A stretch of 64,000 nucleotides of DNA, taken from positions 11,452,632 to 11,516,631 of the forward strand of contig NW_004624781.1 in assembly GCF_000247695.1 (NCBI RefSeq). Reading direction: 5' to 3'. The stretch comes from Heterocephalus glaber. Its lineage: Eukaryota > Chordata > Mammalia > Rodentia > Bathyergidae. The position numbers and the translations under genes are program-made. The notes below the pieces were generated by a model. The model did not search any database. It was given only the letters and a program-made list of their open reading frames with translations, and had not been told where the DNA came from. Below, in pieces: positions 32,801 through 44,975 of the stretch (its first letter is position 1; each line of letters starts with the position of its first letter).

Positions 32801-34934
32801 TATCTGGAGTATAAATAAGAATCCAGCATTATTTTTTCTACTAGGGGAACAACTTGTTTAGTAGCACTTAAGAAATGGCTATTTACCAAGTTTTTTGAGG
32901 ATACTTGTGTCTTCCTTCCCCCAGGGCACTTAATACTATGAATTCTACTTAGGGATGCTCAATACATCTGATATGTGTGGGTAAATAAAGTATATACTGA
33001 AATCATGCACATAAGAATATACAAGAACATCACTATGATGGAATAGATTCACTCCTCAGAGACATACTTGGCTATTTGTGGTTTCAATTTCCTTTTATCT
33101 ATTTCTGACTCAGAACTTACACTAGCAAACTTGTGTAGCTCATGAGAACTGTATATAAAATACCAAAACTGTGTTTTGGTCATTCAGAGTTTTTGTTAAT
33201 TTGGTCAGTCCTCCCACCAGCCCTTAGTTGAGCTTAATGAGGTCATGCTTTTCCCTCTCTGGCTAGGCCAATTTCTGTCCAAAACACAAGTCAAAGAACT
33301 TGTAGTCTCTATGTCTCTTCTGCCCTGACTCATTCAGTGACCTTCAGAATAAAGGCTGTGCTACCCCAGGAAAGGTGGCTGTAGGGATTGCAGTTTCGAA
33401 CTGAGCTTTCTGGCTGACTGTCTGACTGGTGGTCTATGCTGTAGGAAAGGCAGTGGGCAGGGAGACTCTGGGGCGTGGGGGCAGAGGTAGGAGGTTTAAG
33501 AGGACCATCAAGCTGAACCAAGAGCAGGATGGGGCTTTTGGGCAAATCGTGTTTGAAAACCCTAGCAAGCCCCCAGACGAAATACAGCCAATTCAAGCCC
33601 AAGGAAGACTCGAAGTCATACCCACAAACTCTGGGAAATTACAGCCAACAGTTATTAGTCATTCTTACGGGCAATAGAGAATACCGTTTTAAAAACTACT
33701 CAAATCAGGAGCGATGAGTAAAGAGCTGCTCTTTCCTGGACCAGATAATAATATTACCAGGGTGGATTCAAGAAATTCACCAGAGACCTTGGTGCATGCT
33801 GCCAGCAAGCTTTGTTTCTTGTCGCGTCCAGCCTGCATAGAGGTGTTCTCATGTTTGTGGGGGAGCCATCAATCCATACAGTCCCCAGGAACTCGCTTTT
33901 TTCAGCATAAATGATTAGTGAAACAGAGCAGCCACTCATGGGGATTGTCAAATATACTGTTGATAAAAGGCAATAGGGCCCATTCACACATTTTATGTTA
34001 AAGAATCTGGATTTTGACATTGTTAACCTCCATTGTGCTGGTTTTCTTCTTCCTCTTCCTGTTCATCTTGAGCTTTGTGACCAGATGGGAGTCCTGTATG
34101 CTACCTGGGCCCAGAGAGAGAAATACAGGGGTGATGGTTAATGGTTGAGGGCATCAGGCTAGCTCTCATATGGGTCAGAACCCATGCACTGGAAGGATGC
34201 AAGGGAGCTTGCTGAGTGTGAGATGTTGTCCTGAAGTAGAAGTGCCCAAGGCAGAGTCACTGGCCTAGTGCTTACAATAACATGGAGCTGTGGGAAGGAC
34301 TGGATTTCAGTTTCCTGCTTCATCCTTCTTCAAAATGTTGCCTTTTTTTTTTTTTTTTTGTAGAGACTAGAAAAGGACCCATAAAGGAAGGGTTTGTAGA
34401 ATCTAAATGCCTCTCCAGCAAGAAGGTATATTTTGCATCTCCAGAAGGTACTACTGCAGTGTAGCTCTGCTCATGCTTTCAGAGCTGGCCATACTGCTGC
34501 TTCTGAAGCATGCAACACACTTCTGTTACCTGCGGACCCCCTCGCCCACCCCGACTTCAGTTTTACCAGTGCCCAGGTGCCTCACCCAATCCTTGAAGTA
34601 GGAGTCCACAAGGTGAATTTTCTAACAAGCTGACTTTTCAAAGGCTTTTCAGCTCTTGAAAACATGAAAGCCATGTTTAAAAATTTAAGGGTCTGATATG
34701 TACCAGTTCTGTGAGCAGCAGCAGGACTCAGCTTTTTGCAGGGCCACAATTCCCCAATCCCCAGCTCTTTAAATTAAGATGTTTGTGACAGCTACTTGCA
34801 CTTAATGGAATGTGCATCAGATTGGCCATTAGTTATTGCTCGGGGTTTTTGCACCTATTGCCTGTACTGCAAAAGTCTGTATTGTAGAAACTACTTTAGG
34901 GCTTCTTTAAAGAAACTCTATTTAACTGGGGTTA
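32801..34934. other. Mostly unique sequence
   Basis: A run of 17 T at 34343-34359 has no recognisable SINE attached. No exons are called. Confidence 0.45.
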
Positions 34935-35165
34935 GATTTTTTTTAACTTTTATTGTGAAAATTTCCAAAAATACTCCAGGGCTGAGAGCAAATGCAATCC
35001 TTTAGTGGACTCAGCGTTAGCATCAGCAGCCATCAACATGTTACCATGATTGTCTGTCTACCCCTCCTCTAAACACACACATAAACACACATTGTTTTTT
35101 AAATTTTGCTATAGTATTTCCATGAGAATCTCAGTCACCTTGTCATCTTAGTACTGAATGCTTCG
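34935..35165. mobile_element. L1ME-like 3' UTR fragment
   Basis: TTTTATTGTGAAAATTTCCAAAAATACTCCAGG ... CATCAACATGTTACCATGATTGTC ... CCATGAGAATCTC resembles the old L1ME block that begins 'gtgaaaatttcaaacatatacaaaagtag' and goes on to 'tatctc'. Diverged; family tentative. Confidence 0.45.
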
Positions 35166-35186
35166 AGGTAAATATTTTTTTTAATA

Positions 35187-35213
35187 TTTTTATATTTGAT
35201 CCCTGGTACCAAA
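35187..35213 (+). mobile_element. Very short ID SINE 3' remnant
   Basis: TTTGATCCCTGGTACCAAAAAA is identical to the last 16 bp of the local ID family (as at 13200-13216) plus a short A-run, with no other ID sequence upstream. Most likely an extremely 5'-truncated insertion or a remnant left after deletion. Confidence 0.55.
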
Positions 35214-35406
35214 AAATATGGTTTTATATAACCATAAAACCATTATCCAACTTAAAATTAATAATTCCTTCATACTGTATAATATTGAGCCCATTTTCAA
35301 AATTAGAGTTGATTTGATTGGATAAAGATCAAAATAAGGAAGAAAAGCTCTTTCACAGAATCATTGTGCAGCTTTAATTCTGTTGTTAACAATCACTTGG
35401 AAATGC

Positions 35407-35436
35407 CACACACACACACACACACTCACACACACA
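35407..35436. repeat. (CA)n microsatellite
   Basis: CA repeat with one CT interruption. It generates the His/Thr-rich start of the 175-codon open frame that overlaps it. Confidence 0.95.
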
Positions 35437-36590
35437 GCTATTTTCTTAAGAAGGTCAACAATTGAACCTGGGGACTTCTTCACCTTGAGACTGGATCAGG
35501 AGCCTCTGCTAAATAGAAACTTTCCCCAGGTCATGAGAGTATCCTGTATCTATTGCGCCATGTTCAGATCTGAAACAGCGAGTGTTATTTTTCTTGTGGC
35601 CAATATTTGTACAATTCTTTTTGATTTTCACCAGTGGAAGGCACATGGTCTTAGTGTACCTTGGAGAGATCCCTTTTCCACATATGAACGACTTCCTCAT
35701 CTGCTTCTGGCAAGTGCTGTGCTTTGGGTTAGGAGGAGGTCAGAGTGTAGATGGGTAGGCGGATTCCTGCTACCCAAGCTCTGTGTATTAAGTTCTCATT
35801 ATTCCAGCATGGCTCAAGTTAGCTTTTTGAAGTCTATTTCCAACATGGCGACAGTGTTGATGAGAAAATCAGACTTAGCGAATGATCCTTATTCATTCAA
35901 ATGTGATTAAACCACAGACACATATCTGTCATTCATATTTAACCACAGCCCCTCTTCTAGAGTGGTTTTTCCTGTTTGATTTGTAAATCTAACTTCATTT
36001 TATCGGCTAGACTGCTTTTTAAAAGTGGACAATCACCTTTCTCAAGGTGACTATCTTTACTTCTCTCCTGTCACTTCCATCTTGAATTCCACAACAAGGA
36101 AAAAAACCTTTAGCACATGGGTAGGTGCAGGAGTGGCATCTGAATGTTCCATCAGAGATGAGAAGAGAAACAAGCATTTGAGAAAGATCCTTCCATCTGT
36201 GATTAATGGATGGACAGAAAAGTAAGAACTGCCCAGTGATACCCACGCTATCATTTATTTTACTAGTATGCCAAACTAAATGTTCTTATTCCAACTTTAC
36301 CATGTTGGCATAGTTTTGCTGATCTAAAGGCCCTACCTAGAGAACATGGAATGTTAAAATAAAAACGCAGCATTTTGATTAATCATCCAGAGTGTCCTTA
36401 CCTAAAACCCAGCTATTCTAGGGCCTGGTTGTATATGAAGGTTTGATCTGGATATTTGAGGTGGTGTCAGCATATAAAAGCAGCTCAGTAAAAACATGTT
36501 AATTATTTCATGAGGCCAAAAGATACCAACTTACAAATAATAACAGAGGATAATGAAGCAGCATAAGGGTGTCCCGCACACGTGTACAGT
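35437..36590. other. No recognised feature
   Basis: It contains the longest open frame of the window (ends at 35910), judged non-coding. A donor-like GTAAGA at 36221 follows an open stretch, but its only acceptor (AAACCTTTAG) has a purine-rich tract. Confidence 0.4.
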
Positions 36591-36776
36591 GTGTGTGTGT
36601 GTTACTAGGGACTGAGCCCAGAGCCTTCACACTCAGCTATGTCCTCCACCCTTTGTTTTCTTTTGATTTTTTAAACACAGGGTCTCCTTAAATTGCCCAT
36701 CCTGGGTTCAAACTTGCAGTCCTCTTGCCTCAGCCTCCTAGAAGCCTGGGATTATGGGTGTGCACCACCACACTCA
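36591..36776 (-). mobile_element. B4 SINE
   Basis: Preceded by (GT)n. Reverse ID part ACTAGGGACTGAGCCCAGAGCC ... CTCAGCTATGTCCTCCACCC, then B1-like CTCTTGCCTCAGCCTCCTAG ... GGATTATGGGTGTGCACCACC. Confidence 0.85.
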
Positions 36777-36984
36777 CCTCATCGTGATTTTTAACATTGG
36801 GTTTTGCAACTTACTGCCCAAAGAGGAAGCTTATACCTTGCTTTCCACCTTCCGAGGTCAGAAGCAGATTTTTACTAGTGTGCTTTACGTATTACAGTCC
36901 CCATAGCCTTCTCCAGTTCACAAGCTGCTGTCACTCTTGCAGCACTAATTTGGGGCAAGATACTTGAAAGAGGAAAGAAGACTG

Positions 36985-37190
36985 GTGTTTATCGAACTAT
37001 TGTGTGTAAGACACAATGCTGGGTGCTGTATATCCTCTCATCTCCAACGACAAGCTCATGCCTGGGTGTCTTGGCCCCATATTACCAATGTGTCTCACAG
37101 ATGAGAAGCACCTGGCTAGGAAGTGGTATTGCTGAAATTCGAACCCAAGTTTGCCTGCTGTCCCAGTGCTACCGGCTGCCCCCTTTAGGT
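36985..37190 (-). mobile_element. MIR SINE
   Basis: Reverse-strand order: TTATCGAACTATTGTGTGTAAGACACAATGCTGGGTGC, TCTCACAGATGAGAAGCACC, GGTATTGCTGAAATTCGAACCCAAGTTTGCCTG, CCCAGTGCTACC. This is nearly the whole MIR. Confidence 0.75.
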
Positions 37191-37414
37191 TGGCAGCTGC
37201 AAGTGCATGCCGAAAAGAAGGAAGGAAGCTGGTTCAAAAGGAGGAATATGGGTGTGAGCAAGGGAAGAGTCACAAAGGACATTGTAGCTCGTAGAGGTGT
37301 GCTATCCCAGCCATAATGATCTGTGGCCCACTTCTTACCCTATTAAGAACAATGACAGATGGGCTTGGTCTGTAATCTTGCTCTTCTAAGTTCAGTCTGG
37401 ACTGGAAGTTTTGT

Positions 37415-37541
37415 CATCTCCTATGAGCTTGTAAAGGAGTACAGAATTTCAAGGCCCACCCAGACCTACTGAATCAGAATTAGCATTTTTAATAAGATTG
37501 GCAGGCAATTCATCTGTACTTTAAACTTGGAGAAGCACTGA
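37415..37541 (-). mobile_element. MER5A/B-like hAT fragment
   Basis: GAGCTTGTAAAGGAGTACAGAATTTC-AAGGCCCACCCAGACCTACTGAATCAGAATTAGC ... TTTAAACTTGGAGAAGCACTG is the reverse strand of MER5, including a TTGAGAACCACTG-like end. Confidence 0.75.
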
Positions 37542-40138
37542 CCTAGAGGCTGGGAGAAATGAAAATTAAAGATGCTGACTGAGTAGTTCTAGGATAGTGT
37601 AAAATCATTCTGGGTAAAGGAAATTCACTACATTTGCTTGAGAGGAAGAATCAGAATTTTTTATTTTTTCTTTAAGTGTGACACAATTTCCTGCAACTGT
37701 GAATTTTATGATTGGTGGCTTGAACTAGGAAATGAATCTTTCCTTCCCCAAGCGTTTTAGATTGATTTCAACTACAAAGCCATGAATGTGTTTTTATGCA
37801 CATGCACACAATTATGTATATGATTAGAATAAAACTAACCTATGACTGACGTTATTGGAAACCACTTACTGGGCCCTGGTTGGAGGGCTAAAGGATCTCA
37901 ATTGTGTGTTCATATTTCTTTTCTAAAAATACAATTTTGGTTTTGTTTTTCAACATGCAGCACAATTTGCACAATTTATATAGATGCAGACCTTAAGAAA
38001 GAATGAAGTTGTGATTTTTATAGTGTTATTTGCCCAGACTGCTTCTACCCTCCTTAGTCCCAGAGAAGCTCTTTTAGGGGACTCCTCTGAAGGTCTTTGG
38101 AAGTGACCTTTGTGTTACATGGGCCATTATTTTCCCATCTACCTGTTCTTTTCACAGAGGTTAGAAGAGGAGGAAGATGCTGGCTGTGCCTCACACTTCA
38201 TTGAAAGAAAATTCTCAGTATTTACTGTTTTCATACTTCCGCTTCTGCATTCCTCACCCCTTCTTGCTCCTTACCATAGCCTTGTATGTTGGATTCCTCT
38301 CCTTGTAGGTCTGCTCGTGGAAATGATTCTAGGCTGGGAGGCATGGCCAACTGCTTTCATCACAGAGCCTGCTGGAATAGGCATAGGATGTTTTGTATAA
38401 AGCTGTTTCTCCCTTGTAGGAAGAGGTAGGATCAGAAAGTCTTGCAAGGACTAATGCTTTCCAACCACACAGTAAATCAACCCAGACTCCAGAGGCAGCT
38501 TGGTGAAATACAAGACTTTGGTTCCAATTCCTCCCTTCCCCCTAATTAATTAGAAAAGTTTGGTCATATCTCCTGAACTCAGTAACTCTTCTGGCCTTTC
38601 GGTTTAAGGATTCCATCATTCACTCTACAAAATCATAAGACCACATTTCAACTGTCTCACTAGATGGTCTGTTTTCCTATGTGGTCACACAGCACATCCA
38701 TATATTATCAGGCTGGAAAGGTAGAAGCCCATTTTGACATCCAAGGAAGCCCCATAAACACAAACTTTCCATATGGGAAGGAAAAATCATTCTTTACAGA
38801 AGGAATTAAGGAAGCATTGATTTGGTTGCTCTTGGATTTCTGCAAAGCCTGGTTTTAGCCCCTGAAACCACCTCACTCCTTTGAGATGGTTATAGAACTT
38901 TACTTCATAACCCTGTGAAATCTTAGCTTGAAAGCTGCGAGTTGGCACTATGCAGCTAACCACTATTACTCTGCATTACAAACACTGCTGTAAGGCTTGA
39001 ATCTTAGAAATCAGGTGCTTTCCATAAAACACTGAAGACACTAGCAGCTCGTGTGTATTCAGCCCTTACTATGTGGCTGGAGGAGAACTGGGAACTGTGT
39101 TAATGTCGCTGTATTGTCGCAGAGACTGACAAGGAAAGGTTTTGTCACTTACTCAATCCTCCCAGCTGCTTGGGATGGCCTGAGGTTTAAACACAGTCAG
39201 TGGAGGACGTTACATCAGCTGCCTCCTATGAGAGTATTGCTCAGGGCTGAATATGACTCAGTTGGGAAGGAGAGAAAATGGCAAGATCGGAATGCTCAGG
39301 GAAGTGGACTTTAGAATGTTCTTTACTTTTGGATCTCTTCCTCCTTGTTGCCACTGTTCAGTCTCAGTTTCACAAAACTCTCCAAATAATCCATTCAGTA
39401 TTCCCTGAGAACTGAAAATGCTGACAACAGGGACTGAGAACTTTAAGTACAGAGTTAAACATTGCCTTTGTATTTCTGCCAAACTGATAAAAGGTGCCAT
39501 TGGGTTTCTTAGTAGGTGAAGGGGGATAGGAGGAGCTAAGAAGCCATTTCCTCCAAACAACCAGAGGAAGAATGTATCCCTCATGGGGGCCAGTTCTTGT
39601 CCTCTCTGGCTTGAGTTGATTGCTGGTTTTATCACATTCGTTTTCTTATGGAAGAAGGTTATGTTAATAACTATCCTCTTCCTCCATAATTTAGAACAAT
39701 TTGATGTGATCTTTTTTTGCCAGGGAAGTCTTGGCTATGGTCTGAAGAAAACTAGATGAAATGGAAAATCTGTTTGCCTTGCTGATGCATGTAACCTAAA
39801 CTGTTGTTTTTTCTCTGCTTAACCCAAGTTCTCCCACAGAGGAGAGAAGTCTGCCGAAGTAGGCCCCTGAGGGGGAAATGGGAATTCTCACCCCACTTGA
39901 TTGGCAGGTCATTGACTCTGGCCGCCTGGGCTCCCAAGCCCCAGTGCCAGCAGTCATGAAAGGCTCCCTGGAAATGTGTAGAAACTGAGCAGGTCCTTGT
40001 GGGCTTTGGAATGAAGGTGAGCCTCAGGCCTCTGCAGGAATTGCCAAAGCTTAATTTGGAACCCGAGGTCTTTAACGCACAAGACTGCAGAGCTTGGGTG
40101 GGCACTTGAAGCTGGCAGGGTGCATTTTAAAAAGAGAA
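37542..40138. other. Mostly unique sequence
   Basis: 39045-39180 may be a diverged reverse MIR (GTGTATTCAGCCCTTACTATGTGGCTGG...CACTTACTCAATCCTCCCAGCTGC). No exon or RNA gene is recognised. Confidence 0.4.
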
Positions 40139-40327
40139 GCCAGCTAGGTGCAGTGGTACATGCCTATAATCCCAGCTACTTGGGATCCTGAAACAGCAGA
40201 ACCACAAATTTGAAGCTAGTCCAGGCAACTTGGGAGAACTTGTCTCAAAATAAATGGTTTAAAGACTAGGGATATAACTCAGCACTCCTCAAGTTCAATT
40301 CCCAGTACCACCAGAAAAAAAAAAAAA
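40139..40327 (+). mobile_element. B4 SINE
   Basis: GCCAGCTAGGTGCAGTGGTACATGCCTATAATCCCAGCTACTTGGG (B1-like), TCTCAAAATAAATGG joint, then an ID-like GACTAGGGATATAACTCAG ... CAAGTTCAATTCCCAGTACC and an A-tail. Confidence 0.85.
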
Positions 40328-41279
40328 AGAGAGACTGCAACGGATCTAAACCATCATGTGAACCTGATGCTAAATGGCCATTGATGATGGCGTCACTTCC
40401 TTTAGGCAGTAGGACAGTTGTGGACTGTGTAGACCAGAGAGCATGCATCCTGCCCAAAGATAGCAGTCACACCTGCAGATCACATTTAATTGTATAACAC
40501 ACTGGGTTGACAGACATCCTAGAATAAGTCTTCATCCCTACATCAAGCCAACCATGTTTTCAGTGTATTGTATTTAGGGTAAGAGTTCCATTTGAATATC
40601 TTAGCCACTCTAAGAGAACAAAAATCACTTGTGATATTCAAAGAAGAAAACAGACTGTCATTGACATTTCAGATTACATTTGTTTTTTAAAAAATCAGTG
40701 TATTATTAGACTGCATATCACAAAATAGTTTTGTTGTACTGTTGCAGAAAAAGAATTGAAACTGCTATTATAATTTATAGCATCTCGAGAGTGAACATGG
40801 GAAGACTAAGAAACTTGCTATTTTATATTTGCTTCAATAAAGTTGTTTAAATTTTGGATCTTTCTAGTAAGTCGTGGAGGCTAAGGTGGGTTACTGCAAG
40901 CTTTGGAGAAACCTGGAAGGCCGAGAAGTGGTGGTACCATCTACCCGCCCCCCCCCCAAGGAAGTCATCCCCAGAAAACTCCTGGTTCTGAAGGGTATCA
41001 GGACCAAAGGAGAAGACAGAGCAAGAAAAAAAGGGACAGAGTCAGGGATGGATGGGACAGAATTAATTAGCCATCCTTAGGATCACCCTCACCCTGGCTC
41101 CCTTGTCCTCTGTGGAGCAGCTCTCCAAAGAGGGGCCCTTCTGGTTCCAGGTATGTGGACTTGGAAGCAGCACATAGCAGTGGGGAAGACAAGCCCCTTT
41201 AGACTACCCTTGTTGCTGTTGGCTTTTAATTAGCTGTTGCCTGAAACCATCCATCTTCTTGAGTACTGTAGGCAACTTC
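40328..41279. other. No recognised feature
   Basis: Unique sequence with a run of 10 C at 40948-40957. Nothing else is recognised. Confidence 0.45.
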
Positions 41280-41410
41280 TCGACATTTATTCATTGTATA
41301 TTTATTTAGTACCTATGTATTGATTACCTGCTCTATGCTGGCATCTCTTTGGGCAAAAAGAAATTGACAGTTAAGGAAGACAGGGATGTAGTCCCAGGCC
41401 CGCAGAAGTT
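41280..41410 (+). mobile_element. Ancient mammalian repeat fragment (MIR/L2-like)
   Basis: ATTTATTCATTGTATATTTATTTAGTACCTATG...CTGCTCTATGCTGGCATCTC...CAGGGATGTAGTCCCAGGCC fits the widespread old repeat with the 'tattgagcacctactatgtgccaggcactg' motif. The exact family is uncertain. Confidence 0.45.
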
Positions 41411-41545
41411 TGTAGTGTAGAAGAGGGAAAGAGGAATGGGCATCAGCGATTCATTGCAGGTGAGATGAGACATGCAGGGCTTTGAGGGCATCTAGGCCAT
41501 GTTGGGAGCCACACAGAGGAAAGATGGGCATCCCAAGGGGCTGTG

Positions 41546-42270
41546 GGGAAAGAGGAACCCTGCTCCACTGCTGGTGGGAGTGTAGACTGGTACAGCCACT
41601 GTGGAAATCAGTATGGAGATACCTCAAAGAACTAGGACTGGAAGTCCCATTTGACCCAACTATTCCCCTGCTGGAGATCTTCCCCAAAGAATTAAAAGAA
41701 TCATACCACGGTGATATATGTGCGCCCATGTTCATAGCAGCACAGTTTGTAATAGCTCAAACTTGGAAACAGCCCAAATGCCCATCAACTGGAGACTGGA
41801 TAAAGAAAATGTGGGGTTTTTTATAAAATGGACTACTACTCAGCCATAAAAATGAGAAATTAGAGACATTTCTAGCTAAATGGATGCACACTAAGCCCAT
41901 ACTCTTAAGTGAAATCAATAGGACACACATGTGTAAATATCGAATAGTTTCTCTGGTTTGAGAAACTAAAAGTGTAAATAAGGACTAAAAGGTCCAACAG
42001 ATAATGTGAAATAGGAAGAAAAGGGGCAAAGGGGAAGGGGAAGTGGGAGGGGTAGGGGAAAGGAAAGAAGGGAATGGAATTAATATGAGAAAGTGAAAAA
42101 TGGAAACAAAGTCTTTGTAAATAGGGAGGGATGGAGGGGTTGAAGGGAGGGCAGGGGAAGGGGGAAAAAATAAGAACCAAGAGAGATTATGTAAAGGTGC
42201 AAATTTCCAATGATGAATGTCATTATAATGTATACCTAAAATGTACCAATAAAATTAATTTAAAACAAAA
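41546..42270 (+). mobile_element. L1 LINE: ORF2 C-terminus and complete 3' UTR
   Basis: 41551-41826 encodes the C-terminal end of L1 ORF2p: [54 protein letters not shown] and WIKKMW follow the conserved L1 C-terminal order. A TAA at 41825-41827 and a frame break precede the expected YYSAIK segment (ATGGACTACTACTCAGCC is out of frame). The copy is strongly 5' truncated and dead. The 3' UTR holds a ~180-bp polypurine tract (about 41990-42175) and ends with the AATAAA-bearing terminus seen at the window start. Confidence 0.9.
41990..42175 (+). repeat. Polypurine tract in L1 3' UTR
   Basis: About 185 bp of almost pure A/G (GGGGAAGGGGAAGTGGGAGGGG, GGGAGGGATGGAGGGG and similar). G-rich polypurine 3' UTRs are a known property of mammalian L1. 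The tract may form quadruplex or triplex structures. Confidence 0.85.
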
Positions 42271-43129
42271 TGACAGGGATCCCCATCCTTACAAGAATTC
42301 ATAGAGGAAAAACGTCCTCTGGGATAGATTTGTCTAACTTGGGCTGCAGGGAGGAACCAGGCTGAGAAACCCAGGTAAAAGGAACCCGGAATTGGAATTC
42401 TAGTCTCAGTATACTACTTCCTAGCAGCATGATGTGCTTTGCCATTGCCTCAGCTCCCCCTCCAGGTGATGGGCCTAGGGGAGTCAGCATGGGGGCCTCT
42501 TTCTGCTGAAGGTCCTGAAGGTCTTTTCTGTGTGTTGACCTAGTGGGTGGGAGGTTTAGCAGCAACGCTTCCCTCTTCTGAGGCTGGGACTGGTGCAGTA
42601 GGAAGAGCTTTGCCTCTCCAAAGCAACCAGGAGCCATCTGAAAGGCTCACCGTGCTCCTCCCGCTGCTCTGGGGGAGGTGGGCTTCCATGGGGCTGGGGA
42701 GCTGAGAGTTAGGGTGCACATGGAATAGCGCTCGTCAGTCAGGCCCCAGCGCACTGTCCTTGCCTCGATAGATGCCTCAGCATCTCCTGGACCACATCCT
42801 GGATGAGTCCTTTATCCATAGTCTTTTTGAACACTCAACATGGAAGCATTATGTGTTTTGTTTTTTAATGTTGCTCTTAACATAAGGAGAAATCTGTCTT
42901 CCCAAATCCAAGTGCCAGGCAGGGTAGGGCTCTGTGCAGAGTGGCAGAACTTGGGTTGGAATCCAGTCTCCAATCCTGCCAGTCCTCCGGCTTTCAAATG
43001 ACCCTGAGTCAGTGAAATCAATGTAAAACATCCCAACAAACCATGCACTGGATGTTTACAGCCTCTACCTCTTCTACACAGTATGGCCTCAGGCTCAGCC
43101 TGCAGAGGCAGGGTGATGTACAGGAACAG
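42271..43129. other. Mostly unique sequence
   Basis: 42390-42480 has a faint MIR look (CTCAGTATACTACTTCCTAGCAGCATGATG...GCCATTGCCTCAGC). Otherwise nothing is recognised. Confidence 0.4.
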
Positions 43130-43320
43130 GACAGCCTTCAGATCAAAGGAGCTGGGTGTTCAATCCCCAGTCTGGCTTAATAAGTAATGAGATTTTCCCT
43201 CTTTGAGTTTCTTAATGAAATGCAAGTGATACTGACCAGTTCTTAGTGTTGTAGAATGATATAAGATCTACATGCAAAACACTTGGTACATAGGAATGAT
43301 AGTTGGTATTAGTCTCTGCT
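43130..43320 (+). mobile_element. MIR SINE
   Basis: GGAGCTGGGTGTTCAATCCCCAGTCTGG, CTCTTTGAGTTTCTTAATGAAATGCAAGTGATACTGACC, AGTGTTGTAGAATGATATAAGATCTACATGCAAAACACTTGGTACATAGG are in MIR order. Confidence 0.8.
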
Positions 43321-44767
43321 ACTGAAAGGAAAAGAGCCTTAAATGCAGTTAGTTCAGAGATGAATTTACTTGGAATTCACCAGGTTCCCTGAGGACATAT
43401 TGTATGGTGGAATCCTACGACTGGTCTTTCTGATACAGGATTCGAGGTGGGACAGCCAGAAGGAAGGGTCTGGAACTCAGTGGCTTCTTGAAGACCTCTG
43501 TGATTCTCCCCACGTCCTTGAGCTCTCAGGAGCTTTCCTGGGACACTCTGCACATCCTGCCTTGCCCCCACAAGCCTGTGTTGTCTATGGTCGGAGTGAA
43601 GCCTTGTGTGGAGCAAGGGGGTCTTAACCTTCTCATTGCTGTTTGTTTCCAGCATGAGCCCTGCCCACCCTGGTAGGATACGGATCTCCTGATTCACCCC
43701 CTTGTCAGAATTCTACTGCACAGGCTGAGCTCTGAGATACAAATAATTCGAACTTGAATACCAAACAGACTTAGCCACACTTTTGCTGCTGTGCTCTGGG
43801 AACAGGGAGTATGAAAGTGCAGGGAACTGAAAGGCCCTGCAAGGGAGAGGAAGATGTCAGGACTTCTATGGAGTCTAGGGAGTTAAGTGAAAGGATTTTT
43901 GTGCAAATATTAAGGAAAATTCCTAGCTATTCCTAAGTGTTTCTCCCACCCACCTTGGGACACACACAGGCATAAAGTGACAGAGAAGCTGTCGAATGTC
44001 AATTGGGTGGAAAACTGGCAACATTTTGTTTGAAACAAAAAAAGGCCAGCTGGACAGTCAACACAGACAATTCAGTGGGCTGCTCTTGGCAGAGTGCTGG
44101 GGGGAAGAGCACAGGATCCTGTAGACAACCCTTTCCCCTCCAGAAGCCTGAGCTGTGAGTCTCACTCCATGCAGTTTGCGCAGGAGGCGCAAGCTAACCG
44201 CATATCTGTGCAAATGTCTGCAGGTGGGTGATGAACATCAAGCCAAGTGCATATGTGATGAGCTCTTTGCAAATGCTGTGGGGCTGTGGAGACAATCAGG
44301 GTGTGAAGCAGGTCTGGAAGAATTAAGGGTGGACCCCAGTGTTAAAGAAGCAGAGAGGCTGGCCTTGGAGCAGTGGGGTGATACTCAGGTCAAGGAGTGG
44401 TAGAGGATGAACTAAGAACTGAGGGCAAATGCTTTGTTTCCCCAAAAATAAGACCTAGTTGGAAAATAATGAGCCTTGTAAACTAGAGCTGAAAAATACC
44501 AGCCCCAATAAGCCCATGCTGGCCTTACCCACCATCACTGTTCTCTTGCTCAGTGGCTACTCTGTAAGGCAGGTAAGGCGAGGACAGGCTGAGTGGGACT
44601 GGCATTTTTGATCTCTAGTTTTCAAGGCTGATTATTCTCTGGCTGGGTCTTACCTTTTCAGGGAAAGTGGGTTACTGGAAGGAGAGAGGAGTTGTGAGAA
44701 AAAGGGCGGGAAAGAGCAGATATTCCAAGAGGAGTGAAATAAGAGGTGGCCTTAGGGACCAGCTGAG
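43321..44767. other. No recognised feature
   Basis: Unique sequence. A 21-nt stretch at 44654-44674 has splice-like borders on the minus strand (TCTCCTTCCAG ... GTAAGA), probably by chance. Confidence 0.4.
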
Positions 44768-44975
44768 TATAGTAATACCTCGGTTTGTGAACGCTTCTGT
44801 TTGCAAAGAATTCAGTTCACAAATAAAAGCATTTGGCAGAATTTTGCTTCCATTTGCAAACTCCACATCAGGTGACAAACACAACCACAGCCATCTTTCT
44901 CACACAAACACAATCCCAGCCATCTTCCCTCAAATAGTAAAACAAATTAAATTCATAAACCAAGATATCCCTGTA
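44768..44975. mobile_element. Tigger-like MITE
   Basis: It starts TATAGTAATACCTCGGTTTG and ends AAACCAAGATATCCCTGTA. The reverse complement of the end (TACAGGGATATCTTGGTTT) matches the start at most positions, and both ends lie at TA. GTTTGTGAACGCTTCTGTTTGC is typical of pogo/Tigger terminal repeats. No transposase remains. About 208 bp. Confidence 0.65.

Noticed and set aside
35383..35910. 175-codon open frame, the longest in the window (plus strand)
   Set aside because: It begins in a CA repeat (His/Thr-rich), has no recognisable domain, no splice context and no promoter or polyadenylation setting. A frame this long is expected by chance in 64 kb on six frames.
44654..44674. 21-nt micro-exon with good splice borders (minus strand)
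   Set aside because: Very short, reads through a TAA in its first frame, with no supporting exons nearby. Likely chance.
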